Assembly: GCF_014638095.1 (NCBI RefSeq)
Contig: NZ_BMFH01000001.1
Location: 248,001-312,000, forward strand
DNA length: 64,000 bases
Direction of reading: 5' to 3'
DNA from: Muriicola marianensis
GTDB taxonomy: Bacteria; Bacteroidota; Bacteroidia; Flavobacteriales; Flavobacteriaceae
The notes under the pieces are model-generated. The model did no database searches. It was not told the DNA's origin and worked only from the letters and a program-made list of their open reading frames with translations. Below, piece by piece: positions 35,030 through 42,332 of the stretch (positions are counted from its first letter, which is position 1; every line of letters starts with the position of its first letter). The translations under genes were made by a program, and so were the position numbers.

Positions 35030-35866
35030 ATGAAAAAACTTGCCTCAATAGCTATTATCACAATTACTTTGTTCGTCCTTGCCTGCAAAACAGATAAAAA
35101 GGAAAAGTCAATGCCTGAACCGATGGCACAAGAATCGAACCTGATAGGGGAAGAAGTGACCTACGCAACGGATACAACTTCCATGAAGGGCTATCTCGTC
35201 TATGACAGTTCCATTTCCGGCAACAGGCCGGGTATCCTGGTAGTACACGAATGGTGGGGCCACAATGATTACACACGAGAACGCGCCCGAATGCTGGCAG
35301 AAATGGGATATACCGCCCTGGCTGTAGACATGTATGGTGATGGAAAGCAGGCCCTGCATCCTGATGATGCGGGTAAGTTCTCGGGGATGGTCATGAGAAA
35401 CATCGATGCGGCCAAAGCTCGTTTTGACGCTGCCCTGGAACTCCTGAAATCCCAGTCGACAGTAGATTCCACAAAAATCGCCGCCATAGGCTACTGTTTT
35501 GGCGGAAGTGTGGTCCTGACCATGGCAAATGCAGGAAAAGACCTCGATGCCGTTGCCGCCTTTCACAGTGGTGTGCAGCTACCTATTATGCCCAACGAGG
35601 GGATCAAGGCAAGGGTGCTGGTTTGCAATGGGGCTGCCGACCCTTTTGTGTCTGAGGAATCCATAAAAGCGTTCAAGGAGGCGATGGACGCTTCCGGGGC
35701 CGACTATGAATATATTGCCTACGAAGGGGCACAGCATGCGTTCACCAGCAAAGATGCGGATTCCCTGGGCCAGAAATTCAATCTGCCCCTGGCATATCAG
35801 GAAAAAGCAGATCTGGAATCATGGCAGGAATTGAAAGAACTATTGAATGAAACGTTTAATAAATAG
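35030..35866 (+). CDS. dienelactone hydrolase-family lipoprotein
   Basis: A 278-residue alpha/beta hydrolase with lipobox VLAC (Cys19). The catalytic triad is complete: nucleophile Cys156 in GYCFGGS, Asp204 in NGAADPFV and His236 in GAQHAF. The oxyanion segment VVHEWWGHNDYTR (71-83) is characteristic of dienelactone hydrolases. Its lipoprotein form places it in the envelope, unlike the classical cytoplasmic chloroaromatic enzyme, so a broad ester hydrolase role is more likely. The OsmC gene follows after 31 nt, suggesting a shared stress-related unit. Confidence 0.9.
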   Translation: MKKLASIAIITITLFVLACKTDKKEKSMPEPMAQESNLIGEEVTYATDTTSMKGYLVYDSSISGNRPGILVVHEWWGHNDYTRERARMLAEMGYTALAVDMYGDGKQALHPDDAGKFSGMVMRNIDAAKARFDAALELLKSQSTVDSTKIAAIGYCFGGSVVLTMANAGKDLDAVAAFHSGVQLPIMPNEGIKARVLVCNGAADPFVSEESIKAFKEAMDASGADYEYIAYEGAQHAFTSKDADSLGQKFNLPLAYQEKADLESWQELKELLNETFNK

Positions 35867-35897
35867 TTAATAAATAATTAAAAAACAACGAGATAAG

Positions 35898-36314
35898 ATG
35901 AAATTTACGAGAAAAGCGAATGCCCAGTGGTTCGGAGGTGGTAAAGATGGCAAAGGTCAGCTCACCACTGCGAGCACTGTATTGAACAAGACCCAATATT
36001 CCTTCAGTACCCGATTTGAAGACGGGGTAGGAACTAATCCTGAAGAGCTCGTGGGAGCGGCTCATGCAGGCTGTTTTGCCATGAAACTCAGTTTTCTGTT
36101 GGGAGATGCGGGCTTTACCCCTGATGAACTGAATGTGGACTCGACCGTTCTGTTCGAAGACGGGAACGTTACAGAGATCACACTCGACCTGAAAGGGAAA
36201 GTACCCGGAATAGGGAAAGACAAGTTTGCCGAGGTTGCGAAGCAGGCCAAAGAGACTTGTCCGATTTCACAGCTATTAAAAGCTAAGATCAATCTGAATG
36301 CGAGTTTGGTTTAA
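35898..36314 (+). CDS. OsmC-family peroxide-reducing protein
   Basis: A 138-residue cytoplasmic protein of the OsmC/Ohr fold, which reduces organic hydroperoxides with two cysteines. Cys59 in AAHAGCFAM and Cys121 in KETCPIS match the catalytic pair, and [13 protein letters not shown] is the family signature. It follows the dienelactone hydrolase closely and ends at a strong terminator. The OsmC subfamily (rather than Ohr) is suggested by the spacing of the cysteines and [10 protein letters not shown]. Confidence 0.92.
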   Translation: MKFTRKANAQWFGGGKDGKGQLTTASTVLNKTQYSFSTRFEDGVGTNPEELVGAAHAGCFAMKLSFLLGDAGFTPDELNVDSTVLFEDGNVTEITLDLKGKVPGIGKDKFAEVAKQAKETCPISQLLKAKINLNASLV

Positions 36315-36336
36315 AAATCATATGGACTAACGATCT

Positions 36337-36362
36337 AAATGGGCCTCCGGGCCCATTTTTTA
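36337..36362 (+). terminator. terminator of the dienelactone hydrolase-OsmC unit
   Basis: Stem AAATGGGCC/GGCCCATTT with a very short loop is followed by T. It begins 23 nt after the OsmC stop. Confidence 0.85.
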
Positions 36363-36463
36363 ATGGTGATATTCAATCGTGCCATTCATCGAAAAACTGT
36401 CAAATTTTTATGGTATCCATTTAAGATACAATAGTTTAGGGGTCATTTTAAAACTGCTTATGT

Positions 36464-37372
36464 ATGAGAACTAATTTTATTTATGCTTTTGTTCTGGGAT
36501 TGTTGGTACTGGCAAGTTGCTCCAAATCAGAGACGAACTCTCCCGAAATGGGCTCCCTGTCAATTCAACTGACAGACGCCCCCTTTCCCCATGACATGGT
36601 GGCTGAGGCCAATGTGACCATTTTCAAGATCGAAGCGCGTTATCACGGAGATGACGAGGATTATGAGGGAGAAGGGGAGGAGCATTCCGGAATGGATGAA
36701 GAAAACAGCATGGAAGACGATTCCGAGTCGTCCTTTGTCGTCCTGATGGAGGAGGAGATCACGGTTAATCTCCTCGACCTCACCAACGGAGTTACCGAGA
36801 CCCTGGTGGATGTGGATATCCCTGCAGGGGTGTACGACCTATTCCGTGTTTATGTCAGAGATGCTAATATTGTGCTTGATGACGAGAACAATACCACCTA
36901 TGACCTCAAGTTTCCCAGCGGGGAATCTTCCGGGGTTAAAATATTCATCGATCCTCCACTGGTAGTGACCGGCGGATTGTCCGCAGACCTGCTGTTCGAT
37001 TTTGACGTGTGCAGGTCTTTTGTGCCAAGAGGTAAGATGGGCACGGCAAATTTCAATGGCTTCAACTTTAAACCTGTAATAAAAGTAAGCAATCTCACTA
37101 CAGCCGGCACATTGCAGGGAGTGATCTCCGCCGTGGGTGAAACTGAAATTATGCTCCTTGAAGGTGCTCAGATAACGGTAAGTCAGGAAGGAGAAGTTGT
37201 TACCACAACCTTTAGCGGGGAAAACGGAGGCTATGTGGTCATGGGCCTGGATGCCGGATTTTACGATCTGAGCGTGGAACTCGAAGGATACGATCCACAA
37301 ACCCTTGAAGGGGTTGTGATCGACACGGGGAACTATACTACCGTCGATTTTGAGTTGCTCCTATCTGAGTAA
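36464..37372 (+). CDS. DUF4382 lipoprotein with C-terminal carboxypeptidase-regulatory-like domain
   Basis: A 302-residue lipoprotein (LASC, Cys19). The DUF4382 domain begins GSLSIQLTDAPFPHDMVAEANVTI, in two short segments typical of the family. It continues with VNLLDLTNG and IPAGVYDLFRVYV. A highly acidic insert (about residues 61-90, with GEGEEHSG and MDEENSMEDD) interrupts it. The last 80 residues (LQGVISAV to VDFELLL) look like a transthyretin-like carboxypeptidase-regulatory domain. It is likely surface exposed; function unknown. It is monocistronic, with terminators on both sides. Confidence 0.85.
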   Translation: MRTNFIYAFVLGLLVLASCSKSETNSPEMGSLSIQLTDAPFPHDMVAEANVTIFKIEARYHGDDEDYEGEGEEHSGMDEENSMEDDSESSFVVLMEEEITVNLLDLTNGVTETLVDVDIPAGVYDLFRVYVRDANIVLDDENNTTYDLKFPSGESSGVKIFIDPPLVVTGGLSADLLFDFDVCRSFVPRGKMGTANFNGFNFKPVIKVSNLTTAGTLQGVISAVGETEIMLLEGAQITVSQEGEVVTTTFSGENGGYVVMGLDAGFYDLSVELEGYDPQTLEGVVIDTGNYTTVDFELLLSE

Positions 37373-37396
37373 TCACAATAAAATGATTTTGATCAT

Positions 37397-37424
37397 AAAT
37401 GCGGGTCTGACGGCTCGCATTTTT
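37397..37424 (+). terminator. terminator of the DUF4382 gene
   Basis: Stem AAATGCG/CGCATTT enclosing a 12-nt loop is followed by TTT. It lies 25 nt after the stop. Confidence 0.7.
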
Positions 37425-37523
37425 ATTTAAAGCTGAGTAGGCACTGATAGAAAAAGTATAGGTCCAATTTGGCAAAGAATGATTACTTTTCTTTGTTAAT
37501 CAACGCATATCAAAAGCTCAGTT

Positions 37524-38279
37524 ATGAAATTACAAGGGCAACATATTTTAGTTACCGGGGCATCCAAGGGCATAGGATACGCCATAGCAGACCATCTGTT
37601 ACAACACAAGGCCCGGGTGGGTGTGCATTTTCATTCCGGAGAGTCGGCTGCTCAATCCCTTGCTTCCCGCTACGGAGAAAAGCAGGTGAGTGCCCTTAAG
37701 GCCGACCTGTCTAAAAGCGAAGAAGTTCCGGGACTCTTCAGTTCGGCTCTGGAGTCACTGGGATCAATTGATACCCTGGTCCTCAATGCAGGGGTGTTTA
37801 TCCCGCACCCCATGGACATGGATGTAAGGGAATGGTATCGCATCTGGAAGCAAACCCTGGCGGTAAATCTGGATTCGGTGGGGTTATTGACGAAGTTGGC
37901 CCTTGACTATTTTATGGAAAAGAAGGAGGGAAGGATCATCTATATCGGAAGCAGGGCCGCCTTCAGGGGGGAAACAGAGGAATACCTGGCCTATGCAGCC
38001 TCAAAAGGCGGACTCACTTCCCTTGCCCGAAGCGTCGCGAGATCCTTTGGGAAATACAATATAAAGGCCTTTGTGGTGGCCCCGGGATTTACCCGTACCG
38101 CAATGGCTGAACAGTTCATAGGAGAATATGGAGAGGCGCGTGTTTTGGAAGAGCTCTCCCTCAACGAGTTGACTGAGGCTACAGATATTGCCCCTCTGGT
38201 AGGGTTTATGGCCAGCGGAGCCATGGACCACGCCACCGGCACTACCATAGACATCAACGCCGGCAGTTATATCCATTAA
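37524..38279 (+). CDS. short-chain dehydrogenase/reductase
   Basis: A 251-residue classical SDR. The cofactor motif is TGASKGIG (11-18) and the structural motif NAG (88-90). The catalytic residues are Ser143, Tyr157 and Lys161 (YxxxK in YAASK). VVAPGFTRT and the end TTIDINAGSYIH fit FabG-like 3-oxoacyl reductases, but the protein is isolated from fatty-acid genes, so the substrate is open. The start at 37524 follows an A/T-rich leader. The next 326 bp hold no gene. Confidence 0.88.
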   Translation: MKLQGQHILVTGASKGIGYAIADHLLQHKARVGVHFHSGESAAQSLASRYGEKQVSALKADLSKSEEVPGLFSSALESLGSIDTLVLNAGVFIPHPMDMDVREWYRIWKQTLAVNLDSVGLLTKLALDYFMEKKEGRIIYIGSRAAFRGETEEYLAYAASKGGLTSLARSVARSFGKYNIKAFVVAPGFTRTAMAEQFIGEYGEARVLEELSLNELTEATDIAPLVGFMASGAMDHATGTTIDINAGSYIH

Positions 38280-38605
38280 GAGTAAGGATATCCTCAAGCC
38301 CGATAAGAAATAGATGCCGTTCGGACATTATTTGCGCAGCTTCGTCCTTAAATCAGGCGGCGGTGTGCCGGGAACCGATTTCTTTGTGAGCGTTCATCGA
38401 TAATGTATCCCTAACGTACAAAGATAACCAACCGACCAACCCGAAAAAGAGCGTCCCAAAGGCGCTCTTTTTTGATGGATCACTTCACTTTCCATTCCCT
38501 GTTGTCAGGCCGCTGAACTCTGATTATCAGGATAATTCACTATCTTGTATAGGAACATTCCGGCAATTCCTAAAAACCGATATTAACCAACCTAAAACCA
38601 AACTC
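38280..38605 (+). other. gene-free 326-bp interval after the SDR
   Basis: No reading frame or RNA gene is supported. About 165 nt separate the SDR stop from a strong hairpin terminator at 38444-38473. That stretch could be a long 3' untranslated region or a small RNA, but no conserved fold is recognised. The remaining 130 nt lead into the secreted-protein/cyclase operon. I found no convincing -7 box there. Confidence 0.4.
38444..38473. terminator. terminator downstream of the SDR
   Basis: Stem AGAGCG(T)C/GGCGCTCT with loop CCAAA. It is preceded by five A and followed by six T, so it can act in both directions. Confidence 0.8.
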
Positions 38606-39082
38606 ATGAAATCAACTCATTTTACCACACTAATGTGCTCTTTGTTAATGTTAGTGTTTTGCTCACTGACTTATTCTCAGAGCAAGGATGTCGTTGTTAT
38701 TACCTTAATTGTGGATCTTTCCCAATTAGGTGATGATCCAAACGACCCCAAAGGATTATCATTTTTTGAACTTGAACCCGGTTCCTCTACAGTGATAAGC
38801 AATATGGAAGCCAAGGATTATACGGTTACGGTAAACAATGGAACAAAGATCATATGGCAAGGTATTACGACCACCGGTGAAAATGTCAGAATCCTTAAAA
38901 TCCAATACCTAAGTGGCGTCAATGCATTTGAAAGTGAAAAGATACGCCGTGGCCTATTTGGAAAAAGAGTGAGAAAGACAACCAAAAACAGGACAGGGGA
39001 AGGTTATTATGTCTATGAAATCAAATTCAGGCCGAAAAAAATGCAAAGGTACTATCTGGATCCGAAGATCAAGGTCAATTAG
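38606..39082 (+). CDS. secreted protein of unknown family, paralogue of the next gene
   Basis: A 158-residue protein with a signal peptide ending near SLTYSQS (residue 25). The mature part is beta-rich: VVVITLIVDL, then YTVTVNNGTKIIWQGITTT, VRILKIQYLSG, and the C-terminal YYVYEIKFRPKKMQRYYLDPKIKVN. The next gene has the same order of elements (TIVLNID, GDEIHWEAKSLTDSG, VRFLELNYLGG, YIYQLKYQIGK), so the two are diverged duplicates. No family is recognised. It begins an operon-like run with a TPR adenylate cyclase. A ligand-binding or signalling role is only a guess from context. Confidence 0.65.
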   Translation: MKSTHFTTLMCSLLMLVFCSLTYSQSKDVVVITLIVDLSQLGDDPNDPKGLSFFELEPGSSTVISNMEAKDYTVTVNNGTKIIWQGITTTGENVRILKIQYLSGVNAFESEKIRRGLFGKRVRKTTKNRTGEGYYVYEIKFRPKKMQRYYLDPKIKVN

Positions 39083-39118
39083 TCCATTTTCGGTCTAACA
39101 ATATGAATCCTGCCCATT

Positions 39119-39562
39119 ATGAGGAATTTCATGGTTTTGATGCTTCTCACTGGATTAATGTCCGCACACAGCATATTTGCTCAGGAGGTGCACACGATCG
39201 TTTTAAATATAGACACAAAGAACATCGTACCTGAAAATACATTGAGTTGGGCAGTCAGTGAGAATACTACGGTATTAAATTCAGGGGACAATGGGATCTT
39301 CACCATTTTTGCCAGGGTTGGAGACGAAATACATTGGGAGGCCAAGTCTCTTACGGATTCTGGAGTACCCGTCCGGTTCCTAGAATTAAATTATTTGGGT
39401 GGTCCAAGGATTTTTAGCCGTAATAAAATCGAGGCAAATGATTATCTCATGGCTACGGTGATAAGGGCAGGGAAAGAAAACTATATCTACCAACTGAAGT
39501 ATCAAATAGGTAAAGAACCTAAGCAACATACCATTACTGGGCAGATTCGCACAGGAGAGTAA
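39119..39562 (+). CDS. secreted protein of unknown family, paralogue of the previous gene
   Basis: A 147-residue protein with a signal peptide ending HSIFAQE (about residue 22). The mature domain shares its strand pattern with the upstream product: IVLNIDTKN, then FTIFARVGDEIHWEAKS, PVRFLELNYLGGPRIF, then YIYQLKYQIGKEPKQH. Aligned residues include IxW/IHW, VR(I/F)L, (Q/N)YL and Y(V/I)Y. It lies 36 nt after its paralogue and 24 nt before the adenylate cyclase. It is probably a small beta-sandwich in the periplasm. No known family is recognised. Confidence 0.65.
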   Translation: MRNFMVLMLLTGLMSAHSIFAQEVHTIVLNIDTKNIVPENTLSWAVSENTTVLNSGDNGIFTIFARVGDEIHWEAKSLTDSGVPVRFLELNYLGGPRIFSRNKIEANDYLMATVIRAGKENYIYQLKYQIGKEPKQHTITGQIRTGE

Positions 39563-39586
39563 TTAATTCGCATTAAGGCAAAACTT

Positions 39587-41449
39587 ATGAGGACCGGTAA
39601 GTCCATATTTAATTTTACCAATCGCAACCAAAGATTCCTTCTGATTTTAATTCTGATGATGTCGCTCTTCGGACATTCGCAAAATCAAAAAATCACGGAT
39701 AGTCTTGTGGCGGTTTATGAATCCGGGGACTATGAGCCTGAGGAGTCGTTAAAATTGCTTCGTTCCATTGCTTATAACAACCCTGACCCTGAAGAGTCCC
39801 TGAAGTACGCAAATCTGATGCTTGAGAAGGCAACGGAATGGGATTCTACTCATGCTGAGTTCAGGGCGTATCTGCAAAGGGGTAATGCCTATGAAGCAAA
39901 AGGAGACCTGAGTCAAGCCCTGGATTCCTATCTGAATGCCGCTGACATCGTCAATGAACTCGGCGACAAGATAGAACTCGGTAAACTCTACATTGCCATA
40001 GCAGGAGCCTATTCGGGGATGGAGAACAGGACAAGTGTTATTACCTACTATACAGAGGCTATGAACCTGCTTAAGGATCTGGACAGGGAAAATTACGCCA
40101 CAGCCATTGAAAATTTTGGTGATGAATACCTCAAGTGGGATAAACCTGATTCAGCACTTACGTTATTCTCAGAGTCAGGTCCTGTTTTTGAAGCCTTGGG
40201 CAATGAGGAAAACCTAGCGTTCAATATTGGAAATAAGGGCCTGGCCTACGCTTTAAAAGGAGAACACAAGAAAGGTGAGGACTATATTGGTCAGGCCATT
40301 GCGAAAATGGAAGAGATTGGCAACCACCGTCCCATTTGCACCTACCTCATCGCGATGTCTGATATCTACGCAAAGAAAAATGAATGGGATGATGCTTTCG
40401 AATACTCCTTGAGGGCTTTGCGCCTGGCGAGAGAACTAGGATTAAAGGCTGAGATAGGAAATGCTTATTTAAAATTATCGGAATTGTACGAGCGCACTGG
40501 ATATTCAAGAGCTGCCCTGGATTATTTTCGTATGCATATCACCTATAGGGACAGTGTACAGAACATTACGGAAGCACAGAAAATGCACAACAACCAGATG
40601 GCCCGAACACAGGTTGCAATTGATCTTTTGGAGCAAAAAGAAAGGAACCAGCGCATCATTGTTATTTCTACGGGAATCGCCCTCTTCCTGATTATACTTT
40701 TGGCACTCAGTCTTTATCGCCGAAACAGATACATCAAAAAAACCAATGAGATTATCGAAAGGGAAAAGGAACGATCCGAAAATTTACTTCTGAATATACT
40801 CCCGGAAAAAACCGCAGATGAATTAAAAAAATACGGGGCCGTAAAGGCAGACAAGCTTGAGTCGGTCACCGTGCTTTTTACAGACTTCCTCTCCTTTACC
40901 AAACATTCGGAACAAACAGACCCTGAACTGCTGGTGAATACCATAGGCACCTATTTTACCGCCTTTGACGACATCGTGGAGAGTTACGGACTCGAAAAGA
41001 TCAAGACAATAGGGGATTCCTATATGTGCGCCGGAGGGCTGCCTGAACCCCTGGAGGACCACGCCCTGAAAATGGTTCAGGCCGCTTTTGATATCATGGA
41101 CTTTGTAGAGCAAAGGAGGGCGAACCGGAAGGAAGGCGAGCCCGAATTCGAGATGCGGGTGGGCATCAATACGGGTCCGGTAGTGGCCGGGGTGGTAGGT
41201 CACAACAAGTTCTCGTATGATATCTGGGGCGATACGGTGAATGTGGCAGCCCGGATGGAACGCCTCTCTGAAGCAGGAAAGATAAACATCAGTGAGAGCA
41301 CCTACATGCTTGTCAGGAACCATTTTAAATGTGAATACAGGGGAGAATTCGAGGTAAAGAACAAGGGGATGATGAAGATGTATTTTGTCCTCGGGCCATT
41401 ATCAGAGGAAAAGGAATCGAGGAGATCTGCCAGCATCCTGAGTTCGTGA
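39587..41449 (+). CDS. TPR-containing class III adenylate cyclase
   Basis: A 620-residue membrane-bound nucleotide cyclase making cAMP from ATP. An N-terminal hydrophobic signal (about 16-30) precedes roughly 300 residues of tetratricopeptide repeats outside the cytoplasm. A membrane helix lies at about 356-376 and a coiled linker (EIIEREKERSENLLLNILP) follows. The cyclase domain occupies 425-605. All catalytic positions are present: Asp433 (VLFTD) and Asp477 (IGD) for metal, Lys473 and Asp545 (YDIWG) for adenine, and Asn552 and Arg556 for the transition state. It is linked to two secreted proteins upstream and an AraC regulator downstream. Confidence 0.92.
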   Translation: MRTGKSIFNFTNRNQRFLLILILMMSLFGHSQNQKITDSLVAVYESGDYEPEESLKLLRSIAYNNPDPEESLKYANLMLEKATEWDSTHAEFRAYLQRGNAYEAKGDLSQALDSYLNAADIVNELGDKIELGKLYIAIAGAYSGMENRTSVITYYTEAMNLLKDLDRENYATAIENFGDEYLKWDKPDSALTLFSESGPVFEALGNEENLAFNIGNKGLAYALKGEHKKGEDYIGQAIAKMEEIGNHRPICTYLIAMSDIYAKKNEWDDAFEYSLRALRLARELGLKAEIGNAYLKLSELYERTGYSRAALDYFRMHITYRDSVQNITEAQKMHNNQMARTQVAIDLLEQKERNQRIIVISTGIALFLIILLALSLYRRNRYIKKTNEIIEREKERSENLLLNILPEKTADELKKYGAVKADKLESVTVLFTDFLSFTKHSEQTDPELLVNTIGTYFTAFDDIVESYGLEKIKTIGDSYMCAGGLPEPLEDHALKMVQAAFDIMDFVEQRRANRKEGEPEFEMRVGINTGPVVAGVVGHNKFSYDIWGDTVNVAARMERLSEAGKINISESTYMLVRNHFKCEYRGEFEVKNKGMMKMYFVLGPLSEEKESRRSASILSS

Positions 41450-41516
41450 TAAATAGGGGATATCTTCCCATTTTCATCTTACCACGGAATGACAATAATT
41501 TGTATCTTAGAAAGAA

Positions 41517-42332
41517 ATGACCTCAGTTTCGAATCCAGCTTCTTCTCAGGCCTCTAAAAGAATAGCTTTGGTCTTAGAGTCCAGTGATTATTTGCGGTTA
41601 CTGGACGCCTATCAGCTCAACCTCTTTAACCAGAAGTTCCAAAACAGCCTTGCCAAGACCATTCAGCATGGGAACGGGTCCGTATTACGAGTTGATGATG
41701 CCTCCTGCCGCGCTGTTTTTCCCAGTGCTACCTCCGCGATCTTTGCCGCTCACAAGATTCATGATGATTTTAAGTACGTGACCCCGAAAATCATAAAGAG
41801 TAACCGAAGGCTTCATATGGCACTTGCTCCATTGCCTGCAGGCCACCCTTCCACTTCATCCTCTTCCGTTTTTTTTGAAGAGCTTACCCTCCTCTGTGAG
41901 TTTCTGAGATTTAATTTCGTGATTACCCGGGAAGTTCGCAAGGCCTACAGAAAGGAAAACAAACATGCCGAAATAGACGAAGAACTGATCTATGTGATCT
42001 CAGAAAAGGAAAAGGTCTTTTTTAAAGCCCTGATGGCCTATGTACAACAAAGCTGGGCAAAGAATTCTTTTAACGGAGAAGAAATGGCAAAAGCAACCGG
42101 GTACAGTCTTGCTCAATGCAACCGAAAGGTCAAGAAACTCACCGGGAAAACCCCTTATGCCTTTCTCAAAGAATACCGCCTTAGAAAAGCCCTGAAATCG
42201 CTTCACGATTCTCACAGCCAGATCGGGAAGCTCGCCAGAGAACACGGTTTCAAGAGCGGCACGCATTTCACCCGCAGTTTTCAGGAGGCTTTTGGAATCC
42301 TTCCCTCCAAATACGCCCAATTGTCAGGCTAG
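41517..42332 (+). CDS. AraC-type regulator with a degenerate nucleotide-cyclase-like N-terminal domain
   Basis: A 271-residue DNA-binding protein. The last 100 residues form an AraC-type double helix-turn-helix (NGEEMAKATGYSLAQCNRKVK and IGKLAREHGFKSGTHFTRSF). The first 150 residues follow the class III cyclase fold: ALVLES in place of VLFTD, then LLDAYQLNLFNQKFQNSL, GSVLRVDDASCRAVFPSA where cyclases have KTIGDAFLAVFPSA, and LHMALAPLPAGH where they have RVGINTGP. Metal and base-specifying residues are mostly lost, so it may sense nucleotide rather than make it. It lies 67 nt behind a true adenylate cyclase. The stop overlaps the convergent transporter by 9 nt. Confidence 0.8.
   Translation: MTSVSNPASSQASKRIALVLESSDYLRLLDAYQLNLFNQKFQNSLAKTIQHGNGSVLRVDDASCRAVFPSATSAIFAAHKIHDDFKYVTPKIIKSNRRLHMALAPLPAGHPSTSSSSVFFEELTLLCEFLRFNFVITREVRKAYRKENKHAEIDEELIYVISEKEKVFFKALMAYVQQSWAKNSFNGEEMAKATGYSLAQCNRKVKKLTGKTPYAFLKEYRLRKALKSLHDSHSQIGKLAREHGFKSGTHFTRSFQEAFGILPSKYAQLSG

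Noticed and set aside
37460-37495. TTTG plus TACTTTTC as a promoter for the SDR gene
   Set aside because: The spacer is only 12 nt and the -7 box has a mismatch, so it was not listed.
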